Assembly: GCA_030267565.1 (NCBI GenBank)
Contig: BRXU01000024.1
Coordinates: 443,001-507,000 of the forward strand
Direction: 5' to 3'
Length of the DNA: 64,000 nucleotides
DNA from: Pleodorina starrii
Taxonomy: Eukaryota; Chlorophyta; Chlorophyceae; Chlamydomonadales; Volvocaceae
The first letter of the stretch is position 1. Every line of letters begins with the position of its first letter. Shown one piece after another: positions 37,201 to 47,998 of this stretch. Under the pieces are notes generated by a model, which saw only the letters and a list, made by a program, of their open reading frames with translations, was not told where the DNA came from and did no database searches. The position numbers and the translations under genes are program-made.

Positions 37201-40200
37201 GGAGTTGGTTGGTCAGCCACGTGGAGGCGGAAACCCGTGTTACATAAGTACGGCGGCGAGGAGCGTTCAGGACAACCCGTCTGCAACAGAACCGCGGGGT
37301 AGGCAGCGCAACAACGTCCGACAAGCGATGACTGCACTTGCACAGCTGTTGTGGCAATCGGACGGAAGTTGCCGCCTCCATACTGCAGGGGAGGGATGAG
37401 GCGAGAGCGCAGGGCGGAGGGGGCGGGGGTTGGGGGTGGCCGAGGTGGGGCTTAAGCGGGTTCCCTGGGTCCACGAAGCCAGGAACCCGGGATACGACAT
37501 GTGAGTGCGTCGAGGGGCTGCCCGGCAAGGTGGCTGTCGTGAGCGGTCGAGCGAGCGCACCGGGAGGAGGGGAGGCCCAACCCCCTTGGGGCCTGCCACT
37601 GCAACCCGCAGTGCCACCTGCGGTGCCCCCTGCAGGCCTACAGCCCTCCCGATCAATCACAGGGACGGGATCAGTGCGTTGGGAAATCGCCAGGGAGTAG
37701 TTTTTACCCGCGAAGGGTCTGGACAAGTACAGAGGACATGTGCTGGTTCGGATAACCCGTTGATAACCTGCCCTGCACCCGCCCACCCCAAACAGCCAGC
37801 CCAATGTCCCTATCCCACCCTGACACCCCCTGCAAGCCCACCCACCCCCGGCCTCTCGAGCCTTACGCATAGTTAGTAACCCCACCATGGGGTTGAATAC
37901 CGCAACCCCTCCTCTGTACCTGCTGTAACCAGCTCTCACGCCCGCCTTCACCGCTCCCACACACACAACTCTTCCTCCCTGAACAGCACAACCGACGAAC
38001 CGTCAGCACTCACAAACCCCAAGTGCAGCACCAAGCCCCCACCCTACCCTACCCCACCCCACCCCGCCACTTCCCCGCCCCTGCCTCTGCCCGACTGCTC
38101 CCGCTGCCGCCGCTGCGCCTGCTTCCCGTCATCGACCGGGCCCAACATGTCTCGCCCATTCCCTCCACACCCCACACCCCACACCCTCCTAACGCCGTCT
38201 CCGTCTCCGCTGCGGCATCATTTTTTACCCCCTGCACACCCCTCAGGTTGAGGCCAAGGCCCGTCACGCTGATGACATCCGTAAGGACGTGGAGCTGGCC
38301 TCCATAGAGGCGGACAAGATCCTCACAGACCAGGTGGAGCTGGACCTGAGGGTCAAGGTGAGGGGGGCAGGGGAGGGGGGCAGGGGCAGGGGCTGATCCC
38401 CGTCCTGGCTGTACCGGTATTTGGACTTCGTCAGTCCTGTAAGGGGCTGGTTGCTGCGACCAGATCCACCGAGCCATCGCACCCGCCGGGCTCCTTCCCT
38501 CTCTCAACAACGTCCGCAGTGACTCATTGTTTTATAAAGGAGCATATCACTCCCTGACCCCCCCTTCCCCTCCAGAACCTGGCTGTTGAGCTCAAGGCGG
38601 AGAGCGACCACCTGAACCGGCGTCAGCGCGAGAAGGAGCTGATGCTGCGGCAGTACCGACTGACGGAGCAGCAGCTCAAGGACGCCAGGGACATGCTGCC
38701 CAACCTCAAGTTCCAGGTAGGTGCCGCTGCCGGGGAGGGAGAGGGGAGGGAGAGTGGAGGGGAGGAGAGGGGAGGGAGAGGAGAGGGGAGGGGAGGGGAG
38801 GGGAGGGGAGGGGAGGGGAGGGGAGGGGAGGGGAGGGGAGGGGAGGGGAGGGGAGGGGAGGGGAGGGGAGGGGAGGGGAGGGGAGGGGAGGGGAGGGGAG
38901 GGGGAGAGGGGGGGGAGGGGAGGGGGAGAGGGGGAGAGGGGGGGGGGAGGGGAGGGGAGGGGAGGGGAGGGGAGGGGAGGGGAGGGGAGGGGAGGGGAGG
39001 GGAGGGGAGGGGAGGGGAGGGGAGGGGAGGGGAGGGGAGGGGAGGGGAGGGGAGGGGAGGGGAGGGGAGGGGAGGGGAGGGGCGGGGCGGGGCGGGGCGG
39101 TGAGGACTTTGCAGAGTAGGCCAAGCGAACTGAACCGCCAGCCGGATAGGGGTGGGTTGGGGTGGAGTAGGGGTACGCCAAACCTCAGGTGCAGCGGTTC
39201 AGGGAAAGTTGGGGTTGGGCGCAGGGCGAACTGGGGGTTGGCCCTGAGGGCGTCGAGGGGCGGAGGTGTTTGGAGCTCTGGACGCAGAACGGAGAGGGTC
39301 GAGCGCGGGATTACGCTGCCCAGCGGGATCGGCGACCCAGTGGGCGGAGAGGCGGGGGGGGCAGCGGGGTACGGGGAGGGGAAGATGCAGGGGATGTGAG
39401 GTAGGATGGAGGTACCGTAGTGGTGGAGGAGCAGCAGGGTGAGGCGAGGAGTGAGGTGGCCAGATGAGCACTCGCGAACGAAAGCCTGGGGGCGCGGGAA
39501 CGGGGACGGAGCCGTCGCGGCTGGGGATGGGTTCGGGTTCGGTGGTGGCTACGTGGGCCAGCGGGCCGACCACATGCCACTGTGTTGTCAGTGTTTTACG
39601 GTGGTGGTGGTGGTGGTGGTGGTGGTGGTGGTGGTGGTGGTGGTGGTGGTGGTGGTGGCTGCCAGGGTTCCTGGCGGGTAAGAGAGAGAGCTCAGCTCAT
39701 CCCAGCTCAGCCCAGTATCGCTGCAATAAATTCAACCTCAATGACCCGGCCTCAGCCTCCTCATCGCGCCTCCCGTTCGTCCGAACCAACCCACCACCGC
39801 ACCCACCTGCTCCCCCGCTCCCCGCCGCTCCCCTCACGTCACCTCACCACACCTCGCCTCACTCCCCCACTCATCTGGCCCCATCAGGTTGAGCAGATGC
39901 ACCGCGACGTGAACACCTTGGAGGCCCGGCGCAAGGCCCAGTCTCGTGAGCTGGCCGACATCAAGCGGGAGCTGGACATCCAGATGGCGGCCTTCCTGCA
40001 CGAGGAGGCGGACGGCAAGGAGAAGGTGTCGCTGTTCCAGCTGACATTCAAGGAGGTGGGGCGGGGGGGTATGGGTGGGGCAGGGGTACGGGAAAAGGAT
40101 TGGGGGGGTTGTTGGGGGTGGGGGTGGGGTGGCGCAAAGCTGCGGGGACGGGCGGGGGGGGGAAGGTTGCGCCAGTCGCGCCGCGCACTACCATACGGCC

Positions 40201-43200
40201 TAGCCAAGCCCCGCTCCGCCCGGCCGTCTCAGGCCCCGGCTTCTTACCCTCACTGGCCCTCTCACACCAAGCCGGCTTTCTGTGCGCCTACTCTCCCGCT
40301 TTTGCCAGTTACACGCCTCTCTCCCTTACCGCCTCGACCCTCCCCGGCCCGCACCCTCCACACCCCCACCTCCACTCCAAGCCCCCTCACTCGCTTCACT
40401 TGATATCGCTTCTCTCTGCGACCCCACCTCCGCTCGCCTCGCCGGGACCGATCTGGCCGGTCGCTGCCGCGCTGCTTCGTATGGACCCTCCCTTCCCTTG
40501 ACAGGTTGCTCTCCTGGAGTCTGAGCTAGCCGCCCTGAAGCGGGAGGAGGCGGAGCGGGAGATGATCCTCCGGGAGCTGGGCAGCCAGAGGGACAGGTGG
40601 GCGGGAGGTGGGGGTGGAGGTGGGCGGGAGGTGGAGGTGGGGGTGGAGGTGGGCGGGAGGTGGAGGTGGGGGAGTGCCCGCCGCTGCGATCCTCGCGGCC
40701 GCCGCCCGCGGCTCCGCGAGAGTGCGGTGGATCACCTGGCTCATGGGCTCATTTCAGAGGGGGGTTGGTCTTGGGGGAGTCAAGACTTTGACGTGACGCG
40801 AACGGAGCGGCTCCGGGGCGGTACGTCTGGGGTGGGGCTCCGGGTTAGCCGTCCTGTTGCAGCGGCCCGGCAATAGAGCCGGCACCGTAAAACCCCCACC
40901 CCTCCTCAACCCGCAGCCCCAACCCCACTAACATTACCGTTACCACTAGCTGCACCAACCTAGTAAGTACCCCCCCCTCCGAAACGCACACTTTTCTTAC
41001 CCTCCACTCACCCATACCCTCCACCCCCCCCCACCCCCCCACCCCACACACACACACTCAGGGTCGCCCTGGCCATCGCCCAGCGGCTGAGCAAGGTGAA
41101 GGATGTCCAGATGACCAGCCGCATCAAGGAGGTGGAGCTGGCGGAACTCAAGAAGATCAGGAAGGAGGTGGGTGGGTGGGTGGGTGGGTGGGTGGGTGGG
41201 TGGGTGGGTGCGTGGGTGGGTGGGTGGGTGGGTGGGTGGGTGGGTGGGTGGGTGGGTGGGTGGGTGGGTGGGTGGGTGGGTGGGTGGGTGGGTGGGTGGG
41301 TGGGTGGGTGGGTGGGTGGGTGGGTGGGTGGGTGGGTGGGTGGGTGGGTGGGTGGGTGGGTGGGTATGTGGGTGGGTGGGTATGTGGGTGGGTGGGTATG
41401 TGGGTGGGTGGGTGGGTGGGTGGGTGGGTGGGTGGGTGGGTGGGTGGGTGGGTGGGTGGGTGGGTGGGTGGGTGGGTGGGTGGGTGGGTGGGTGGGTGGG
41501 TGGGTGGGTGGGTGGGTGGGTGGGTGGGTGGGTGGGTGGGTGGGTGGGTGGGTGGGTGGGTGGGTGGGTGGGTGGGTGGGTGGGTGGGTGGGTGGGTGGG
41601 TGGGTGGGTGGGTGGGTGGGTGGGTGGGTGGGTGGGTGGGTGGGTGGGTGGGTGGGTGGGTGGGTGGGTGGGTGGGTGGGTGGGTGGGCGGGCGGGCGGG
41701 CGGGCGGGCGGGCGGGCGGGCGGGTGGGTGGGTGGGTGGGTGGGTGGGCGGGTGGGTGGGTGGGTGGGCGGGTGGGTGGGTGGGTGGGTGGGTGGGTGGG
41801 TGGGTGGGTGGGTGGGTGGGTGGGCGGGTACCACCTACTAACGGGGGGCGTTTGGGGGAGGGCTGAGTGGCGTGAGGGTGCTGGCGGGCGTGGAGTGGGG
41901 GAGCGGGGGTTGAGGTGGGCCGGGGTTCAACCACCACGTGTCAAAGGGACATGTGGGGCGGGCGGGGCGGTGGCGGTGGGGGGCAGGCTGCGGTCGGCCG
42001 CTGCTTGGGGGAGCGCGCCACCCGGCGAGCAAGAGCCGGGCCCGGCGGCCCGGCGAGGATAGGGGTGGGGCAATTACCGGTACTCCCACACGCGCCCCGG
42101 TCGGGTTGGTGTGCGTCGCCCCACTGACTCCGGCCAGAATCGACCCCGCGGGTGCCTCCCACCTCCGCCCTTCCACCCTCGTACGGTATCTTGATGGGGT
42201 CCCGGATCTCCTCAGGTTGGGCGGCGGATCCGGGACTTTGAGAAGCTGTACGACCTGGTCAAGAACCAGCGCAACAAATTCGTCAACCTCATTCAGGTGA
42301 GCGAGTGCGGGTGCGGGTGGGGGTGAGGGGTGGGGTGGGGGTGGGGGCATTTCTGGCCACCAGAAACGGGTTGTGGTGGGACGTGGGGTCCGGTGGGAAA
42401 TGCCTCTGCGAAATGCGGAAGTGCGATGTGGGAGTGGGAGTTGGGAGGGGGGGGATCCGGATGCGCAGCTGCAGCGGCGGTCGCTTCGCGCCAGCCCTTC
42501 GCATCCTTGCCGCAATCCCCTGTTGGGTCTTGGGTCCGTTCGCTAACGTCGCCTCCGTCTGCGCCGCCGCGGCCGCTTCTGTGCGGCCCCCCTATTCCCT
42601 ATTCCCCGCCTTTACCTCTCCCCTCCCTCCCCGCTCCCCCTCCCCTTCCCCCCCCCCCTTCAGGCCGCCAGCCAGAGCACCACCGAGATGAAGGACAAGC
42701 TCAAGGTGTTGCAGAACGAGCTGGACATTCTTCAGAACGAGGTGGGCATCAAGGACAAGCTGCTGCAGCAGCAGCACACGCAGCACGCGGCCAATATCGC
42801 GGAGAGGGACCAACTGAGGGTGGAGCTGGGGAGGTGAGGGGGGAGGGGGTGGGGTGGGGGAGGGGGGCGGGGCGGGAGGGGCCGGGAGGGGGGGTAAGAG
42901 GGCAATATGGGTCGTTGGATCCGGTTGGGGTGCAGCAACACATTTGCCAACACAGATCCAGATCCAGATCCATGTGTATAGGAGGGGGTGGTGCGGTAGG
43001 GATGCTGCCTGCGTTTGTGTCAGTATGTAAATACCGTACGACGTGCGGTTCTCGGGGGAGTAGGGTGTGTGGGGTGGGGTGGTCCGTGCTTATGTAAGTA
43101 TGGCGCGCTACCGTATTTCACTGTCAACCTCCAGCCCACGCGCCAATCCACACAGACACACGCACACACAGAGGCACACGGCCCATACGCGGGTACCCCC

Positions 43201-46200
43201 CTGTGCTCCCTCCCCACCGCCGCCGCCCACCCGCCCAGGCTGGGCATGGTGTTCCGCGACAAGCAGACCATCGTGGACGAGCAGATCAGCGAGGTGGACA
43301 AACTCAACGCCATCATCAACGGCTGCGAGAAGGAGATGCTCCGACTCAAGAAACAGTACGAGCTGGTCATAGAGGCCAGGAACTACACAGGTAGGGGGGG
43401 AAGGGGAAGGGCAGGGAGGGGGTAAGGAGAGGGTAGGCAGGCATGCTGGGGGGGGGGCCGGGGCTCGGGCTGAGGATAGGGTGGTTGGAGGGTTTTCCAG
43501 GGGGTGGGGTGGGGTGGAGTGATGCTGAATGGGGCTCCCTTCCCCTCCTTTCCCCTCCTGCATCTTAGCCTCGGCCCCCCTTCCACATTCCCCGGTCGCT
43601 TGGCTCCGGCCGCTTGACCGGCTTGCCTTGTGTCGCGGTTCACACATCAACACCGAGGTGATATCACCCCCTCTCCCGCTCTTCCTGCCCTGTTTACTCC
43701 CACCTATCCGCTCCCTCCCTCCCCCCTCCCTCCCCCCCCCAGGCATCATGCTCATCGACCGCAACGACGAGCTGTGTGTGCTGTACGAGAAGTCCAACAT
43801 CCAGGAGGAGGTCATCCGGGGGGGACAACTGGAGCTGAGGAGGAGGGACGATGAGGCCAGGTGCGGGAGGGGGGCGGGAGGGGAGGGGTGGCGCGGGGGC
43901 GGGATGGGGGGGGGGTGCACGGGCCAAGGCTGACCGGAGGGAGGCCCTCGGACCCGTCTATTCCCAGTTCAGCCGGAGCGCTCGTTCTGGAGGCACCGCC
44001 ACCGCCACCGCCACCTGAAGCACCCCTGCCGGCGGCTCGGCTCGTACTCGCTACAACCTCTCGGTTTGCATACAACGTTCCCCCGCTGCTTGCAAGCTTA
44101 CCTCGCTGTCCTTTTGCAGACGAGAAGGCCTTCTTCTGTCACTTTACCGTCCACGGGCTCCGGCCTATACGTGGATCCCGATACCCCCCCGGATACCCCT
44201 CCTCCCCCACCACCACCCCCACCACCCCACCATCACCCCCTCAACGCAGGCTGCTCCATCTTGAGGTTTCGGAGCTCGAGCGGTCCATCCGTGTGATGCG
44301 TCGTCTGGTCCCCTCCGTGCCGCTGCTGGACACCGATGTGGCGGGACTGCAGCGGGAGCTGCTGCAGGCGCGGAGGCAGGCGGAGGAGCTGAGTCTGGCG
44401 CTGGAGAACCCGGCCAACCACAGCAGGTGGAGGCTGCTGGAGGGCAAGATACCGGACAGGGAGGAGCTCAGCGCCAAGATACAGGTGGGGGAGGGAAGGA
44501 GGCGTGGAGGATGGGGAGGTTGGGCGTGAAGGGAAGGGGTGAAAGGCTGAGGGGCGTGTCGAGGCGAGGCGGTGGTGGGGGGCGTTCAGCTGTGGGCGAC
44601 ACTACTGCCAGGCCGGGATCAATGGCACTGCGCCGCACCGCTGCCACTGCGGCTGCGGCTGTATCCTTCGCCCTCCTTTCTCCTCCCGCCGCCCCAACCA
44701 GCTCCCACCCCACTTTTCGCCCCTCCTTTCGCCCCCCTCCCCCGCCGACTACAACGTCCGCAGGGCTTCTTGTTTCATTGTTGCAAATTCACTCTTCAAA
44801 CCCCCCTCCCCCCTCTTCAAACCCCCCTCCCCCTCTTCAAACCCCCCTCCCCCCTCTTCAAACCCCCCTCCCCCCTCTCAAAATCCCCTCCCCCCTCTTC
44901 ACTCTTCAAGCCCCCCTCCCTCCCTCCCCCCTCTTGTTCCCCCTCAGGCCCTGGAGGAGCGGCTGAACGACAAGAAGGAGCAGCTGCTGGAAAAGGAGCT
45001 CATTCTGGAGGAGATAACCAGCCTGTCGGACAAGCTGAGAGTGCAGGTGAGGAAACCCCTGGTCCTGCCCCTGCGCCCTCTCGGCCAGTGCGGACAGACG
45101 GCAGGGCGAACCCACCTGGGCGCAGCGGACGAATGACTGGAAATCCACCAGCCGACCAACCAACCAACTGACAAGTCAAGCACTCGAGCAACCAGTAGCA
45201 CTACCGGTATCGCCGGCCCCTTCCCTCCCCTCCTCACCCCTTCCCTCCCCTCCTCACCCCTTCCCTCCCCTCCTCACCCCTTCCCTCCCCTTCTTCTCAC
45301 CCCTCAGGCCGCCGAGGGCCGCGCCGACACTCTTGAGCTAGCCCAGCGCGTGAACGAGTACCAGTCCAAGCTACGAGCAGTCACCCGCAAGATCATGGCC
45401 ACGGTCTCGGAGCTGTCCATGTATCAGGTGGGTGGGTGGCTGGTGGCTGGGTGAAATCTGAGATGGCTGGCTGCTTGGCTGGCTGGATGTAGGGGTGTGG
45501 GTGGGGAGATGGGGCCGGGCCCAAAAGGCTATGGCGGGAAACCGAGGAGGCGCAATGACAGCAAAACCGGGCGAATGGAAACGTACCCACCCACCCACCC
45601 ATCCCCTTATGAAACGTGGGTTGGGCAGCTGCCGCGGATGCCCGGATGCGAAGTCCCGCGGCCCGGCCAGTCGCCTCCTCACTGGCGGCGGGGCCCGGGG
45701 TGGGAGTGGGCGGGGATGCAACACCGGGCGAGCGCTATCTGTACCGGGAGCAAAGCGGGAAGACAAGCGCCGCCATCACACCATGCCCTGCCCTGCAGTG
45801 CAGTACAGCACCGCCCGCACCTCCGCGACCGAACGCGTACCCCGGCTCGCCCGCCTCTCCGCTTCTCCTCCCCCTTGCACACCCACCCACACACGCCCCC
45901 CCCCGTGTCCCCTCAGGCGAGCGCTCTCAAGTTGGGTGCAGAGAAGGAGGAGCTGGATGCGGCTGTGAGTGTGGCCTCTCAGAGGCTGGAGGCGGGGGAG
46001 CCGCCCACAGACGATGCGGAGCGCGAATGGGCCAGGTACCTGTATAGGAGGGGGGGCTGTGTATGTGTGTGTCGGGGGAGGGGGGGAGGGGGAGGGGCCC
46101 GCGCTGGCCCACCTGGAGCGCACACCCCTGGGCGTGTGCGTGTGCGTGTGCAGCCCCACGTGCACACAGAGGGGCGGGGCCAAGCGTGGGTTGCGTCAGT

Positions 46201-47998
46201 GGACCTGGTTGCAGCAAGCAGCCCCCGAGGGGCGGGGGAAGGGGGCGGGGGAGGGTTGCGAAGCCCCAGCCCAGCCCCCCTCCCCTCCCGTGAAGCCCCT
46301 CCCCTCCCGTGTCAACCCAGAAGGTGACATGCAACACCGCGAACCTTAGGACAGCGACTCACGGAAGGGAGGGAGGGAGGGAGTGGGGGTCGTGCTTTGC
46401 GGAGGCGCGAGGAGTGGGAACTGGCGACTGCTGGCTGTGCTCCCGGGGGGCGTTGGCCGCCCTTCTTCGCATTCCGCATTCGTACTCCCCTGACTCACAT
46501 CGCCCCTCCGCATGTTGGCATGTACCACCCGCACCATGACACACATGTGCCTCATGACACAGCCCCGTTCCACCTCGGGACTACCGGGTTGCGCATCAAT
46601 CTGGTCAACGCCTGGGACTTCAGGGCTTGCAGTGCCAGCTTGCACGTTTCCCGTTGTTGTTGTTGTTGTTGTTGTTGTGCACATTGTACCTGATTTCCTA
46701 GAGGGCAGGTACGCAGCTTTCTGCGGCCAGGACCAATGACGCACTTCATCCTGAACCCCTCAGCCTCTCCAATCCCCTCCCCCCTCTCTCCCCCATACAC
46801 ACACACAACCCCCGCAGGATCGAGCGCGAGCGTCAGACGTTGGACTTTCTGGCGGAGGAGCGGCGGGCGGTTGTGGAGGCTCTGGACGCCCGCACCAGCC
46901 AGGTGCAGTCAACAGCAGGTAATGGGGGAGGGGGGAGGTGCTGGAAGGGGGGGGGGGCGGGGCGGGGGTGGATGGGTAGGAGAGGGTGGGGAGGGCGGGG
47001 GAGGGACAGTGCAGATTTCCTGACGGGGGAAAAGGGGCGTCTTTACTCAGGTGCCGCATACCACAGGCCGCAATACGTTGATGGGCGGTATCTGGAAAGA
47101 GATCAGACATTAAATATCGGCGCCTTGTGTACGGTGAATAACCCAGAACTTCGCGTCCCAATCCACCGTCGCCTGCTTGCCCTCTTGCCGAGTACGGCAC
47201 GTGGCTGATTTTTTGCTTGTTTGCTGTCTGCCTGTCTGCCTGTCTGTCTGCCTGTCTGTCTATGTGCGCAGACCCCCGGCCCAACGCCTACATCCCCGAG
47301 AGCCTGGGCATCCCCAAGCCCTACGGCTCCTTCGCGCCTTTCAAACCCCAGGTCCGTCCCTATGCCCCGCGCCCGTCTGCGTGCGCATGTGTGCAAAGCG
47401 GGGGCAGGGGGTCTGTCCTCTCCAGGTTTGTCGGCAGTTTGTCGACCTGCTTTGCGTCCTTCGAAGGGGACCGATGAGCCTTCAGTGCGCGCCTTTAAAT
47501 GGAGTTATGGGTGTGCCATATGGCGCTTACTTGCCAGGAATGGAAGCCGAGGCGGAGGCGTCTCTCTGCCCTGCGTTGTTTCCCTCGGTTTCCATTTGCC
47601 TGCGCCTGGCCAGCACGGGGTGTGGGTTGGACAAGGGTCGGAACTTGGTCCACGGACGGGCTACCCGCCTCTTGGTGCGCCGTACCTACGTGGCCGTATC
47701 CACCGTGCCACATCTGCAGTCGCGTCCTTCTTTGCATCGGTTTTTCATTCCGGCATGAAAGCGTGCGCACGCGCCTCTCGTTCGCCATGCCGCCCCGCCT
47801 CAAGCATTTTTCTTCTCCACTGCAGTACTTACTCTCGCTCCTCCGCCGCCGTCCGCCCCTTCCCCTTCCCTCTCCCCTCTCTCTCCCGCCCTCCCGCCTC
47901 GCCCCCCGCCTCGCCCCCCCCGGTCTCCCGTATACCAGGAACCGGGGTCGACCATGCGGCACATCCGGAAGCCGGTGCCCAAGGAGATCGTCATCTAG
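33482..47998 (+). CDS. MBO2: CCDC146 / MBO2 ciliary coiled-coil protein
   Basis: Orthologue of animal CCDC146 and Chlamydomonas MBO2 (moving backwards only), a microtubule-associated protein of flagella and centrioles needed for normal beating. Exons: 33482-33538, 33610-33714, 33807-33857, 34261-34407, 35356-35540, 36429-36576, 36910-37041, 38247-38357, 38576-38716, 39888-40055, 40505-40596, 41062-41167, 42216-42296, 42664-42833, 43239-43390, 43743-43860, 44250-44484, 44948-45046, 45308-45427, 45917-46035, 46818-46918, 47272-47351, 47939-47998; about 925 aa (human about 955). Family signatures: [10 protein letters not shown] near the N terminus, [40 protein letters not shown], and the C terminus [20 protein letters not shown] then [20 protein letters not shown]. 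Almost all the rest is coiled coil. Intron 1 (71 nt) appears GC-AG (AAG|GCAAGC). A missed exon in the long introns 4, 5 or 7 is possible, although phases join without it. Confidence 0.93.
34213..34260 (+). repeat. (TGCC)n microsatellite abutting the MBO2 exon 4 acceptor
   Basis: About ten CTGC/CCTG units run directly into TGCAG|GATCAG, so the satellite itself supplies the polypyrimidine tract and 3' splice site. Confidence 0.85.
36173..36197 (+). repeat. 25-bp dispersed intronic repeat, copy in MBO2 intron 5
   Basis: CACGGGCTCCGGCCTATACG plus TGGAT occurs identically at 44152-44176 in intron 16 of the same gene and orientation. In both places a C-rich stretch follows. A diverged reverse-complement copy (CATCCACGTAGAGGCCG) lies at about 35812-35830 in intron 5. 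Confidence 0.8.
38189..38230 (+). repeat. Intron-terminal repeat family copy, MBO2 intron 7
   Basis: Starts with the branch-point-like CTAACGCCGTCTCCGTCTCC, then GCTGCGGCATCATTTTTTACC. It ends 16 nt before the 3' splice site of exon 8. The same sequence, with few differences, is in helicase intron 4 (60763-60804), and its first half is in MBO2 intron 13 (42543). Confidence 0.8.
38505..38562 (+). repeat. 57-bp intronic repeat, MBO2 intron 8 copy
   Basis: Begins CAACAACGTCCGCAGTGACT and ends ATATCACTCCCTGACCCC. It is nearly identical to the reverse complement of about 52790-52846, in intron 4 of the methyltransferase gene. Relative to transcription both copies are in sense orientation and both sit just upstream of a 3' splice site (exon 9 here). 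Confidence 0.85.
38778..39091 (+). repeat. (GGGGA)n pentanucleotide satellite, MBO2 intron 9
   Basis: About 310 bp of GGGGA units with a degenerate centre near 38900-38945. It starts about 60 nt after the exon 9 donor, and the intervening sequence is already GGGGAGGGAGA-like. Purine-only on the sense strand; capable of G-quadruplex or triplex formation. Any long open frame here is an artefact. Confidence 0.97.
39601..39658 (+). repeat. (GGT)n trinucleotide microsatellite, MBO2 intron 9
   Basis: Nineteen near-perfect GTG/GGT units. Non-coding because the flanking frame matches no CCDC146 segment and lies between two exons whose phases join. Confidence 0.95.
41167..41830 (+). repeat. Long (GGGT)n tetranucleotide satellite, MBO2 intron 12
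   Basis: About 660 bp of tandem GGGT beginning exactly at the exon 12 donor (GAG|GTGGGTGGGT). Variant patches are TATGTGGG around 41366-41402 and GGGC units around 41688-41724 and later. The sense RNA would be (GGGU)n, a strong quadruplex former. Because 4 is not a multiple of 3, long spurious Gly/Trp/Val or Pro/Thr/His frames appear on both strands. Confidence 0.98.
42521..42560 (+). repeat. Intron-terminal repeat family copy, MBO2 intron 13
   Basis: TTGGGTCCGTTCGCTAACGT followed by CGCCTCCGTCTGC matches helicase intron 4 at 60745-60783 (CTGGGTCCGTTCGCTAACGC...). It lies about 100 nt before the 3' splice site of exon 14, in sense orientation. Confidence 0.75.
44152..44176 (+). repeat. 25-bp dispersed intronic repeat, copy in MBO2 intron 16
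   Basis: Identical to 36173-36197. It lies 73 nt before the 3' splice site of exon 17 and is followed by a C-rich tract. Confidence 0.8.
44793..44940 (+). repeat. Pyrimidine-rich tandem repeat before the MBO2 exon 18 acceptor
   Basis: Imperfect units of about 19 bp (CTTCAAACCCCCCTCCCCC) in tandem, ending at the CCCCTCAG 3' splice site. Upstream at about 44757 is ACAACGTCCGCAG, the start of the 57-bp intronic repeat seen at 38505. Confidence 0.85.
45219..45307 (+). repeat. 20-bp tandem repeat abutting the MBO2 exon 19 acceptor
   Basis: Four units of CCTTCCCTCCCCTCCTCACC, the last diverging into CTTCTCACCCCTCAG, the 3' splice site. The array forms the polypyrimidine tract. Confidence 0.9.
46657..46679 (+). 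repeat. (TTG)n microsatellite, MBO2 intron 20
   Basis: Seven to eight TTG units inside the intron between exons 20 and 21. Non-coding. Confidence 0.9.
47222..47262 (+). repeat. (CTGT/CTGC)n microsatellite before the MBO2 exon 22 acceptor
   Basis: Tandem CTGT and CTGC units end 9 nt before the 3' splice site (TGTGCGCAG|ACCCC), another satellite acting as polypyrimidine tract. Confidence 0.9.

Noticed and set aside
38504..39181. 225-aa minus-strand Ser/Pro/Leu-rich frame
   Set aside because: Produced by the (GGGGA)n satellite in an MBO2 intron.
41008..41937. Long open frames (up to about 309 aa) of Gly/Trp/Val or Pro/Thr/His repeats on both strands
   Set aside because: They are translations of the (GGGT)n satellite, which lies between two in-phase MBO2 exons.
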